Assembly (NCBI GenBank): GCA_965262565.1
Contig: CBDHFQ010000024.1
Location: forward strand, 62,001-126,000
Source of the DNA: CBDHFQ01 sp965262565
GTDB lineage: Bacteria > Bacteroidota > Bacteroidia > J057
Length of the DNA stretch: 64,000 nucleotides
Direction: 5' to 3'
In this document: in pieces, positions 9,108 through 17,345 of the stretch
How the letters are laid out: every line of letters begins with the position of its first letter
Position numbering within the stretch: position 1 is the stretch's first letter
Notes under the pieces: model-generated
What the model saw: the letters and a program-made list of their open reading frames with translations, nothing else
Told to the model about the DNA's origin: nothing
Databases searched by the model: none
Translations under genes and position numbers: made by a program

Positions 9108-10028
9108 ATGAAGGGAACCCTCGCATCGACATCGTCTTATATATTTTTTTTGGGAATAGCATTAAGCTTTTCCTGGGGGAATATGTCCTGTTCAGGCGCC
9201 CTTGAAAGGGAAAATGTGGACATCTGGGGAGGAACTGTCATGGATAATTCCTGTTCTCTAGAAATATTGCTCCACAACATTCAGTCCTACAAAAGGTATC
9301 AGTTGAGTGGCTGGATGATAGAAGTTCCCTTTTACATTACCCAGAATCCTCACACTTCAGATTTTCGGTATTATGAAACGAGTTTACTGGATACGCTGAT
9401 GCCTTTATTAAAGAGGAATAATATTCGATATGGTTTTTATTTCAGCCTCCATAATCCAAATCGATTATCTACCAGAAAAGTAAATATTAGTGATTATTTT
9501 ACAGATATATCAGGGATTCTTCTCAGAGCTGAAGACTACCCCCCTTCGAGAATAGGATTTGGAGAAGGATTTCTGGATAAAGAACTCATCGAAGATGCCC
9601 TTCCCAGATTTGTCTTTCAGATAAAGCTTGAATTCCCTTCCTTTGAAGGAAAAATTGTTTACGGAAGTTCTCCTGATGATTTAGCGAAAAATTTCGATTA
9701 TGATACTCCTGATATCATAGGAATCGTTTATCCGCCTCCAGTTGATGAATCTCATAAACGAAGATTTAAAAAGATTAATCTCAACATTAGTAAGGAAGTG
9801 TTGGATAAAGAGAAACCTGTGATGATTCTTCAAACAAATCTGCTCGGAAAAGATAAGTATCATCAATTTGTCAATGAGTTGCGTTTTTGGGAAGATGAGG
9901 TGCAATTGGAAAGTATGGTTATCAATACTGATTATTGTGATTTACCTTTTCATCCAGATGCAGGACAATATTCTATTTCCAAAGAGAGCAGGCTTTTGTC
10001 ATATTTGGCAAAATATACCTTTGAATGA
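9108..10028 (+). CDS. Uncharacterised exported protein, possibly a TIM-barrel glycosidase-like fold
   Basis: I do not recognise this 306-residue protein with certainty. It has a hydrophobic leader (about 10-25) ending near GNMSC, which is a weak lipobox (Cys28). The alternating pattern of predicted strands and polar loops, including LSGWMIEVPFYIT, RYGFYFSLHNPNR, GKIVYGSSPDDL and PDIIGIVYPP, resembles the strand order of GH113-like barrels, where a strand bearing a question such as where the sugar lies precedes an acidic residue. That fold is an inference. It lies between proC and a GT9 gene on the same strand, 24 bp before the latter. Confidence 0.5.
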   Translation: MKGTLASTSSYIFFLGIALSFSWGNMSCSGALERENVDIWGGTVMDNSCSLEILLHNIQSYKRYQLSGWMIEVPFYITQNPHTSDFRYYETSLLDTLMPLLKRNNIRYGFYFSLHNPNRLSTRKVNISDYFTDISGILLRAEDYPPSRIGFGEGFLDKELIEDALPRFVFQIKLEFPSFEGKIVYGSSPDDLAKNFDYDTPDIIGIVYPPPVDESHKRRFKKINLNISKEVLDKEKPVMILQTNLLGKDKYHQFVNELRFWEDEVQLESMVINTDYCDLPFHPDAGQYSISKESRLLSYLAKYTFE

Positions 10029-10052
10029 GGACGCTATTATTTCTCTCGGTTT

Positions 10053-11048
10053 ATGGAAAAATTTTTAATCATTCGATTTAGTTCTATTGGAGATGTTGTT
10101 CTTACTACTCCTATCATTAGATCACTTTATCAAGCTTACCCTCAAAGTGAAATCCACTTTTTAACAAAACCTTCCTATGCTCCTATTCTGGAAGCTAATC
10201 CATATATTTCGAAGGTTCACCTTTGGAAAGATCCTAAGCAAACAATTAAACAACTCAAGGCGGAGTCCTTTAATCATATATTCGATCTACATCAGAATTT
10301 AAGAAGCTTAAGAGTGAAATTAGCGCTTCGGAAATCCAATTCCAGCTTTCCCAAAGAAAATATTAAAAAATACTGGATGGTCACTTTTAAAAAGAAGACT
10401 CCATCTTTAGCTCATATTGTAGATAGATATGCAGAAAGCTTAAGCCCCTTTCATCTTTCACTGGATCAGAAAGGATTGGATTTTTTCCTTCCAGATTCTG
10501 CCATTGAAGAAGCAACGCACATACTAAGCTCCGCTCAATGGTACAATCCCCATGAACCTCCTTTAGGTATTGTTCTGGGAGCAAAACACCAAACCAAACG
10601 TTGGATTCCTGATTATTTTACCACTCTCCTAAACCAATTAAACCATCCCGCAATTCTTATAGGTGGTCCTGATGCGAAACAAGAGGCGAAAATCATCACC
10701 ACTCATTTATTAGTTCCCCATTTAAATGTTGTAGGCAAATATGATTTGATGACTTCTGCAGCGATTATGAAACACTGCCAATTCATTTTCACTCACGATA
10801 CAGGCTTTATGCATGTAGCTGCAGCTTTTAAAAAGAAAATTTTCTCTATCTGGGGAAATACGATACCGGAGTTTGGGATGACTCCTTACAAAAGCCCTTC
10901 GATCATATTACAACATCCGAACCTTTCCTGTAGACCTTGTTCAAAATTGGGATTTAATCAATGTCCCAAAGGTCATTTTAAATGTATGAGAGAATTAAGA
11001 CCTGAACATGTATTCCAGGCTTTTAGAAATCGCACCTTCGATGAATAA
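10053..11048 (+). CDS. Glycosyltransferase family 9 (heptosyltransferase-like)
   Basis: GT9 enzymes transfer heptose or related sugars during lipopolysaccharide core synthesis at the inner membrane. The 331 residues show the family start KFLIIRFSSIGDVVLTTP, a middle LGAKHQTKRWIPDYF, the donor-site region THDTGFMHVAAAF and a cysteine-rich tail (SCRPCSKLGFNQCPKGHFKC). That tail is common in Bacteroidota members. The exact sugar is not deducible. It is the last gene of the forward run that begins with aroA. Confidence 0.9.
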   Translation: MEKFLIIRFSSIGDVVLTTPIIRSLYQAYPQSEIHFLTKPSYAPILEANPYISKVHLWKDPKQTIKQLKAESFNHIFDLHQNLRSLRVKLALRKSNSSFPKENIKKYWMVTFKKKTPSLAHIVDRYAESLSPFHLSLDQKGLDFFLPDSAIEEATHILSSAQWYNPHEPPLGIVLGAKHQTKRWIPDYFTTLLNQLNHPAILIGGPDAKQEAKIITTHLLVPHLNVVGKYDLMTSAAIMKHCQFIFTHDTGFMHVAAAFKKKIFSIWGNTIPEFGMTPYKSPSIILQHPNLSCRPCSKLGFNQCPKGHFKCMRELRPEHVFQAFRNRTFDE

Positions 11049-11072
11049 GATCCATTATTAAAACGGAAATGT

Positions 11073-11786
11073 TTATCTCCTCACTTTAGGGCAGGCACAT
11101 TTTTTAGACATCTTTACTAAATGTAAACTAATCCCAATGGAGGTGTTGATGCCTGTTTCATTGCCAGAAAGAAGTTGATAGCTTATTTCATTTAATGCCA
11201 TGCCACTCGCAATTCTCAAATAATAGGCTGACAATTCCCAACTAACGGATATATGAGGTTGAAAAAAATAGCGCACACCTCCAAAGACATTCGCTCCTGC
11301 ACTGGTGTAAGTGTAATCATTAATATAAGACTCGTCTAGCGTGTTTTGTAGCACCGCATCTTCTTCTACACTTCCTGCAGTCAATATTGCTCCTACCCCA
11401 CCATATAATTGAAATTCAAATATGTGATACTTCCGCATGTATTGAAGACTGATGTCCCAATCAGTTTTTTGGGCGGTATAAGAAGAAAAACGATCAAAAG
11501 CTTCATTCCGCTCCAAATCGAATACTCTTCTGGCTAAGCCTAATCTGATTCCATCATTTAAATTAATATGATAGGTATAGCTCAATCCATTAACCACATC
11601 AAATGAAGCGGGAAATCCATTGTAAAAGTCGTTTAGCGGAAAAACGTGATGCGCTTGAACTAATTGCAGTCGGATTTCATGCACCTGAGGTGGAAAGGTA
11701 GGCTTCTGGGCGTTAAGCAAGTTAATGTTCAAGATCAGCAATCCCTGTATTAATCCCAGCAGGTATATGTAATAAGAAAACTTCAT
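11073..11786 (-). CDS. Outer-membrane beta-barrel protein
   Basis: The 237-residue protein has a signal peptide (cleavage near LLNA-QKP). The body is made of alternating hydrophobic strands rich in aromatic residues, such as DIRLGLARRVF-like and FEFQLYGGVGAILTA, which is the pattern of a small outer-membrane barrel. It ends KKCACPKVRR, a cysteine-containing basic tail that I have seen on other Bacteroidota barrel proteins. Its function is unknown. It sits 33 bp downstream of lon on the same strand. Confidence 0.7.
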   Translation of the reverse strand: MKFSYYIYLLGLIQGLLILNINLLNAQKPTFPPQVHEIRLQLVQAHHVFPLNDFYNGFPASFDVVNGLSYTYHINLNDGIRLGLARRVFDLERNEAFDRFSSYTAQKTDWDISLQYMRKYHIFEFQLYGGVGAILTAGSVEEDAVLQNTLDESYINDYTYTSAGANVFGGVRYFFQPHISVSWELSAYYLRIASGMALNEISYQLLSGNETGINTSIGISLHLVKMSKKCACPKVRR

Positions 11787-11819
11787 TATAATGCTAATTA
11801 ATATATTAGCTGATATACT

Positions 11820-14300
11820 TTAAAACAGATCTTGTGAGCTGTTAACATCTTCAGGAATTAAATTAATAGGATGGTCGACAAGTTGATCATCTAATACGTA
11901 GGCGATTACTTCCTCCATCTCTTCTACGTATTTCACATTTAAATCCTTCAAATAAGCATCTTTAATCTCATTAACGTCTTTTTCATTTCCTTTACATAAT
12001 ACAATGTTCTTGATCCCTGCCCTAGCTGCAGCTAATACTTTTTCCTTTATCCCTCCTACTGGTAGCACTTTCCCTCTCAAGGTTATCTCTCCTGTCATTG
12101 CCAGAGAAGACTTTAATAATTTTTGCGTGAATAAGGAAGCTAATGCAGATAAGATAGTAATTCCGGCAGAAGGTCCATCTTTAGGGATAGCACCCGCTGG
12201 AATATGAATATGTACGTCCCAATATTTAAATGCCTCTATAGCAATATGGTACTTGGTAGCATTTGCCTTAAGATAAGTGTATGCCAGCGTAGCAGACTCC
12301 TTCATAATCTCCCCTAATTGGCCTGTCATACTTAATTTCCCTCTCCCCCGAATAAGAGTAGCTTCTATAAACAGGATCTCTCCCCCCACTGCCGTCCAGG
12401 CTAATCCGATCGCCACCCCAGCAGAGGTAATCTTTTGATAAGCCTCATTTTCAAACCTAGGAATGCCTAAAAACCGTTTCAGGCTTTTTTCCTTCACTCT
12501 TACCAATTCTTTTCCAAGGGTGACAATATCCTTGGCTGCAACTCTACAAATTCGGGCAAACTGTTGGCTCAACATTCTTACTCCTGATTCGCGGGTATAT
12601 TTTCCAATGATTGTTTGAATTACCTTAGGAGTAATGACAAGTTGTTTAGCCTTAAGTCCATGTTCCTTACGCGCTCGTGGAATTAAATACTTTTTCGAAA
12701 TCTGAATCTTTTCTTCCTGCGAATATCCTGTAATTTCGATCAATTCCATTCGGTCCCTTAAGGCAGGATGAATGGTCGATAAAGTATTTGCAGTAGCGAT
12801 GAACATGACACGAGAAAGATCATATTCTACTTCCAGAAAATTATCTCTGAACGTATTGTTTTGTTCTGGATCTAGTACTTCTAATAAAGCAGATGCAGGG
12901 TCTCCTCGAAAATCATTCCCTACTTTATCTATTTCATCCAGCATAAAAACTGGATTGCTGGTTTTTGTTCGCTTTAACCCCTGAATAATTCTTCCTGGCA
13001 ACGCACCAATGTAAGTTCTTCTATGTCCTCGTATCTCAGCTTCATCTCTGGCTCCTCCTACCGAAATTCGGATAAACTCTTTTCCCATTGAACGTGCAAT
13101 AGATCGTCCTAAAGATGTTTTTCCTACTCCAGGAGGCCCATGAAAGCACAAAATGGGTGCTTTTTTATCTGATTTAAGTTTAAGTACTGCCAGATGCTCT
13201 AATATTCTTTCCTTTACATCTTCCAACCCATAGTGATCCTCATCAAGTATTTTCTTAACCTTGGAAAAATCAAAATTTTCAGGAGAATAAGTCTGCCATG
13301 GTAATTCCAAAAGCCAATCCAAATAATGAGTGACGATAGAATAGTCTGGCATAGCAGGCGTAATTCTGGATAATTTCGTCAATTCCTTCTGAAATACTCG
13401 TTGAACCTCATCCGGCCAATTTTTATCTTTGGCTTTTGCTCTGAATTCTTCTATCTCGGATTCAAAATTATTTTCCCCTAATTCATCCTGAATCGCTCTA
13501 ATTTGCTGTCTAAGTAAATATTCTCTTTGCTGCTGATCAAGATCCGTTTTCACCTTGGTCTGAATTTGCTCACTTAATTCCAGCATTTGTAACTCACTTT
13601 GTAAATATTGCAGGACTAATTCACTTTTTTGAATTAGGGAATCAAGTTCCAGAATCTCTTGCTTTTGTGTCAGATCCAGGTTTAAGTTGGCAGCAATAAA
13701 ATTGGTCAGAAAACTTAAGGTATCTATATTTTCCAGCGTAATTTTAGCCTCACTGGGAATATTTGGCGATAAATCAATGATGTTAAAAGCATGCTCTTTT
13801 AAGGTATACATCAATGCCCTTGTTTCATCTGTTCCCGGTAGATTATCCTGTAAGAGATGTATCTTCGCTTTAAAATAGGGGGCAATAGAAGTATACTCCT
13901 TTATTTTAAATTTTTTTCTGCCCTGAATAACAATCGTAATGCTTCCTTCAGGCATGCGAATTGTTTTCAGAATCCGAGCTACAGTTCCAAATTCAAATAA
14001 ATCCTCAGGATCGGGATCATCAATTTCATCATTTCTTTGTGCTACAACGCCAATAATTTTATCTTCGAGCTTTGCAGCATCCTTTACTAATTGTATGGAC
14101 TTATCTCTTCCAACCGTAATAGGTATGACAACACCAGGAAATAATACAGTATTTTTCAGAGCCAGAATTCCTAATTCCTCTGGATACTTTTCGTCCGGGA
14201 ATGAATCACTGTTTGGTGTTAATTCCGAAGGAAAATCTATATCAAGAAAACTATCTCCATCTAAGTCTAAACGAAAAAACGTCATTTTATCTATCCTCAT
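11820..14300 (-). CDS. lon: ATP-dependent Lon protease
   Basis: Lon degrades misfolded and regulatory proteins in the cytoplasm. The 826 residues contain the N-terminal substrate-binding LON domain (about 42-240), a coiled-coil linker, the AAA+ module with Walker A GPPGVGKTS at 388-396 and Walker B FMLDEIDKVG, and a C-terminal serine protease domain. The Ser711 (KDGPSAG) and Lys752 (GGIKEKV) catalytic pair is intact. The start could be Met1 or Met6. A short perfect inverted repeat lies just upstream and may be a regulatory site. Confidence 0.98.
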   Translation of the reverse strand: MRIDKMTFFRLDLDGDSFLDIDFPSELTPNSDSFPDEKYPEELGILALKNTVLFPGVVIPITVGRDKSIQLVKDAAKLEDKIIGVVAQRNDEIDDPDPEDLFEFGTVARILKTIRMPEGSITIVIQGRKKFKIKEYTSIAPYFKAKIHLLQDNLPGTDETRALMYTLKEHAFNIIDLSPNIPSEAKITLENIDTLSFLTNFIAANLNLDLTQKQEILELDSLIQKSELVLQYLQSELQMLELSEQIQTKVKTDLDQQQREYLLRQQIRAIQDELGENNFESEIEEFRAKAKDKNWPDEVQRVFQKELTKLSRITPAMPDYSIVTHYLDWLLELPWQTYSPENFDFSKVKKILDEDHYGLEDVKERILEHLAVLKLKSDKKAPILCFHGPPGVGKTSLGRSIARSMGKEFIRISVGGARDEAEIRGHRRTYIGALPGRIIQGLKRTKTSNPVFMLDEIDKVGNDFRGDPASALLEVLDPEQNNTFRDNFLEVEYDLSRVMFIATANTLSTIHPALRDRMELIEITGYSQEEKIQISKKYLIPRARKEHGLKAKQLVITPKVIQTIIGKYTRESGVRMLSQQFARICRVAAKDIVTLGKELVRVKEKSLKRFLGIPRFENEAYQKITSAGVAIGLAWTAVGGEILFIEATLIRGRGKLSMTGQLGEIMKESATLAYTYLKANATKYHIAIEAFKYWDVHIHIPAGAIPKDGPSAGITILSALASLFTQKLLKSSLAMTGEITLRGKVLPVGGIKEKVLAAARAGIKNIVLCKGNEKDVNEIKDAYLKDLNVKYVEEMEEVIAYVLDDQLVDHPINLIPEDVNSSQDLF

Positions 14301-14311
14301 TCATTCAAGCT

Positions 14312-14326
14312 ATGACAAAATGTCAT
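14312..14326. promoter_or_regulatory. Inverted repeat upstream of lon
   Basis: ATGACA and TGTCAT (6-bp arms, 3-bp spacer) lie 12 bp ahead of the lon start codon. It could be an operator or part of the mRNA leader; nothing shows what binds it. Confidence 0.3.
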
Positions 14327-14455
14327 GATGACAACCTCTAAATTATATATCCTCGTTGCTAGTGGTTGAATGGGAGGAACAATGCCTCACAATCAAGAAT
14401 CAATAAATAAGAGGAAGTATTACAAACATATAACTACAAAGTTAAGAAGAAAATC

Positions 14456-14917
14456 ATGAGTATTCCTATTAAAGACGTAGTCTCCTTAACCGGAGTTCCA
14501 GGTTTATATAAAATAATTCGGGCAGATGATAAAGCCATTATCGTAGAAAGTTTGGACGAGCGGAAAAAAAGGCAAATAGTCAGGGGAAACATGATGGTTT
14601 CCAAATTAACAGATGTAAGTATTTACACTGATGAGGATAGTGAATCCGTGGTCAATATTCTGCAGCAGATAAAAGAAAAATACGATCAGGAAGTGCCTGT
14701 CAACAAAAAAAGTAGTAAAAATGAATTGATGGGATTTTTGGAAGAAGTATTGCCCAACTACAACCGCGAAAAAGTGTATCCCTCCAATGTCAAAAAGTTA
14801 ATTCATTGGTACCAAATTCTTTCTGCTTTTGAGATTGACTGGTCCATTGATTCGGAGGAAGAAGAACATACTGAAGGAAAAACGGCTCCATCAGACACAA
14901 AGGGAGAGGAAGAATAA
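14456..14917 (+). CDS. DUF5606-family protein
   Basis: This 153-residue cytoplasmic protein belongs to a Bacteroidota-specific family of unknown function. The N-terminal half has the family pattern (VSLTGVPGLYKIIRADDKAIIVESL, split here as VSLTGVPGLYKII and AIIVESLDERKK), and the middle contains LPNYNREKVYPSNVKKLI. The C-terminal 15 residues are acidic and probably disordered. It is divergent from lon, about 155 bp apart. No function can be given. Confidence 0.8.
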   Translation: MSIPIKDVVSLTGVPGLYKIIRADDKAIIVESLDERKKRQIVRGNMMVSKLTDVSIYTDEDSESVVNILQQIKEKYDQEVPVNKKSSKNELMGFLEEVLPNYNREKVYPSNVKKLIHWYQILSAFEIDWSIDSEEEEHTEGKTAPSDTKGEEE

Positions 14918-14962
14918 GCTGAAGAGAGTTGAGGGAGAATAGGATAATTTGAGTATATTCAT

Positions 14963-15418
14963 TTGTTTAAATCGATACGTTTCATTATTCAAGTCGTTCC
15001 TTTGGAAATACATCCTCAAACTGTTCACTTTCCCATCGCCTTTATTGTAGGAGCGTTCTGTTCCCTGATCGTCTATTTTTTAAGGTGGGAAATTTTTTAC
15101 AGGAAAATGGGATTTGTATTACATGGCGTGGGTTCTGTAGGGATGATCGTTGCCATTCTTTCAGGAAAGTTTGTTGAAAATCGCGTAGCAACCACAGAAA
15201 TATCAGAAGAAGTACTGAAATGGCATGAATTGGGCTCGTATGTGTCTATTCTTATCGCCTTTCTCCTTTGGACCTGGATGTATCTTAGACTACACCGCAT
15301 GAAAAAATCTGAAGTGCTGGTACTTATATTGGTATATTGTGTAAGCCTGGGGTCGATATTATATACAGCATATTTAGGTGGGTCGCTGGTATATGAATAT
15401 GGCATTGGCACTCCTTGA
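14963..15418 (+). CDS. DUF2231-like inner-membrane protein
   Basis: The 151-residue protein has four predicted membrane helices. The motif IHPQTVHFPIAF near the start and the closing GGSLVYEYGIG are hallmarks of the DUF2231 family, whose members often accompany haem or metal-related membrane proteins. No ATG is available in frame ahead of the HPQ motif, so the start is probably TTG at 14963. It precedes a small HMA-like lipoprotein by 20 bp and probably shares a transcript with it. Confidence 0.7.
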   Translation: MFKSIRFIIQVVPLEIHPQTVHFPIAFIVGAFCSLIVYFLRWEIFYRKMGFVLHGVGSVGMIVAILSGKFVENRVATTEISEEVLKWHELGSYVSILIAFLLWTWMYLRLHRMKKSEVLVLILVYCVSLGSILYTAYLGGSLVYEYGIGTP

Positions 15419-15438
15419 GATCATAATCTTTTATACAC

Positions 15439-15837
15439 ATGCATTCTTTTTTGTCGGCTAATCGTTATTTTTTCGTACCAATGGGCATTTGCCTCATCCT
15501 TTTTCCTTGTTTAGGCTGTACCACAGAACCTGTAAAAGATCAATTTTATGTAGAAGGGAATTGCAAAACCTGTCAATCTATCATAGAAAGCAAAACGTTG
15601 GAATTAGAAGGCGTCATGGAAGCACATTGGGATTATCCAACAAGCTTTTTAACTATAATATTCTTTGATAGAAAGATATCACTAGAGTCAATCCAACAAC
15701 ATCTTGCCTCAGAAGGATTTGAAACGCAATACTATCCCGCCAGTCAAGAAAAAAGAAGCAAATTACCGCAATGTTGTCAAAAACCTATAAACAGGGAATT
15801 AAAAATGCCAGCAAATGTAGACCTGCCACCTCATTAA
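15439..15837 (+). CDS. Lipoprotein with heavy-metal-associated (HMA)-like domain
   Basis: The 132-residue protein has a leader ending in a lipobox with Cys27 (CLGC). The mature part resembles a heavy-metal-associated fold: a CxxC pair (Cys42 and Cys45 in EGNCKTCQS) lies at the start of the first helix, followed by strand pattern FLTIIFFDRK and EGFETQYY. A further CCQ lies near residue 114. This suggests periplasmic binding or handing on of a soft metal ion such as copper, but which metal is unknown. It is coupled to the DUF2231 gene. Confidence 0.65.
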   Translation: MHSFLSANRYFFVPMGICLILFPCLGCTTEPVKDQFYVEGNCKTCQSIIESKTLELEGVMEAHWDYPTSFLTIIFFDRKISLESIQQHLASEGFETQYYPASQEKRSKLPQCCQKPINRELKMPANVDLPPH

Positions 15838-15932
15838 TGCAGGTCTATGAACATTTTTTTGTACCAACCCTTACGAATAGTTTCAGCTCCTGATTCAATG
15901 AATAATCTGAATTCTAAAAGCATTCTTGATTC

Positions 15933-17147
15933 TTATCTGAAAGCCGGAATACCTGTAGCATCCATTCCTGTGATTAGCAGATGAATATCATGAGTTCCTT
16001 CATAGGTGATGACAGATTCTAAATTCATCATATGTCTCATGATAGGATAATCACCTGTTATTCCCATGCCACCGAGAATTTGTCTGGATGTACGAGCTAT
16101 TTCTAATGCTTGCTCCACATTATTCCGCTTGGCCATTGATATCTGGGCAGTAGAAGCTCTTCCTTCATTCATCAATTGACCCAACCGAAATGCCATCAAT
16201 TGCATTTTGGTGATCTCTGTCAGCATTTCCGCCAGTTTTCGTTGAATCAACTGAAAAGACGCAATAGGTTTGTCAAATTGAATTCTTTCTTTGGCATATT
16301 TGAGTGCCGTAAAATAACAATCCATAGCTGCACCCATAACTCCCCAGGATATTCCATATCTTGCTTTGTCCAAACAGGATAGCGGACCTCTTAATCCTTT
16401 AATGCCTGGTAAAATTTGATTTTTAGGTACTCTTACATTATCAAACACTAATTCTCCTGTAGCCGAAGCGCGAAGAGACCATTTATTATGAATTTCAGGG
16501 GTGGAGAAACCTTCCATGCCCCTTTCTAAAATAAGACCATGAATTTTCCCCGCCTCATCTTTCGCCCAAATTAAGGCTATATCCGCAAAAGGTGCATTTG
16601 AAATCCAGGTTTTAGCTCCATTTAAAATGACCTCGTCTCCGTCCTCTCTATAATGACTGATCATTCCTCCAGGATTCGACCCATGATCGGGTTCCGTTAA
16701 ACCAAAGCATCCCATTAAGGTACCTGACGCTAATTCCGGAAGATATTTCCTCTTTTGAGCTTCTGAGCCATATTTGTAAATGGGATACATCACCAGAGAG
16801 CCCTGAACGGAAGCCATAGACCTCAATCCGGAATCTGCCCTTTCGATCTCCTGCATGATTAATCCGTAACTAATTTCATCCAGCCCGGGACAACCATATT
16901 CCTCAGGTAAGGAAGGTCCAAACATTCCCATCTGACCCATCCCTTCAATAAGATGAGTTGGGCAGTGATTTTCCTGCGCCCATTCATTTATATTGGGCGT
17001 AACATGCTCATTGATCCAATCTCTTATACTTCCTCTAATTAATTTTTGCTCCTCAGAAAGCAAATCGTCAATAAAGTAGTAATCCTGGGACTCAAAGGGG
17101 TGAGCCACTTTTCCTGTATGTTCTTTCTGATCCTGTTTTACCAACAT
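15933..17147 (-). CDS. Acyl-CoA dehydrogenase, glutaryl-CoA dehydrogenase type
   Basis: This FAD enzyme probably oxidises and decarboxylates glutaryl-CoA to crotonyl-CoA in lysine and tryptophan breakdown. The 404 residues show the acyl-CoA dehydrogenase layout: SGLRSMASVQGSLVMYPI, the FAD segment CFGLTEPDHGSNPGG, WISNAPFADIALIWAK and the catalytic Glu near 383 (YEGTHDIHLL). The RSMASVQGSLV and YEGTHDIH combination is characteristic of glutaryl-CoA dehydrogenases within the superfamily. It stands alone, convergent with the HMA lipoprotein. Confidence 0.88.
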   Translation of the reverse strand: MLVKQDQKEHTGKVAHPFESQDYYFIDDLLSEEQKLIRGSIRDWINEHVTPNINEWAQENHCPTHLIEGMGQMGMFGPSLPEEYGCPGLDEISYGLIMQEIERADSGLRSMASVQGSLVMYPIYKYGSEAQKRKYLPELASGTLMGCFGLTEPDHGSNPGGMISHYREDGDEVILNGAKTWISNAPFADIALIWAKDEAGKIHGLILERGMEGFSTPEIHNKWSLRASATGELVFDNVRVPKNQILPGIKGLRGPLSCLDKARYGISWGVMGAAMDCYFTALKYAKERIQFDKPIASFQLIQRKLAEMLTEITKMQLMAFRLGQLMNEGRASTAQISMAKRNNVEQALEIARTSRQILGGMGITGDYPIMRHMMNLESVITYEGTHDIHLLITGMDATGIPAFR

Positions 17148-17285
17148 ATATAATAGAATAACATTTATATTCGATAAATATAGTGATAATGTATATAAAA
17201 TTGCCTATATAAATGTTACGCAAAGCTGGAGTTGCTGTTTTCTTTTCTACAGTCCTTTTTATATAATATTCCAGTGATAATAACG

Positions 17286-17293
17286 TATTTTTG
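17286..17293 (+). promoter_or_regulatory. Possible -7 promoter element before the HD phosphodiesterase gene
   Basis: TATTTTTG matches the Bacteroidota -7 consensus TAnnTTTG and lies 52 bp before the ATG at 17346. No convincing TTG is seen 19-21 bp upstream, so the assignment is tentative. Confidence 0.35.
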
Positions 17294-17345
17294 CTTCAAA
17301 TTAGATCAGGCATCTTTTTTAATTCAGTTTCGTAGGAGCTAATTC

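Noticed and set aside
14417..14444. Two TAnnTTTG-like words on the minus strand upstream of lon
   Set aside because: They lie about 120-140 bp from the start, in AT-rich sequence where such words arise by chance, with no paired -33 element.
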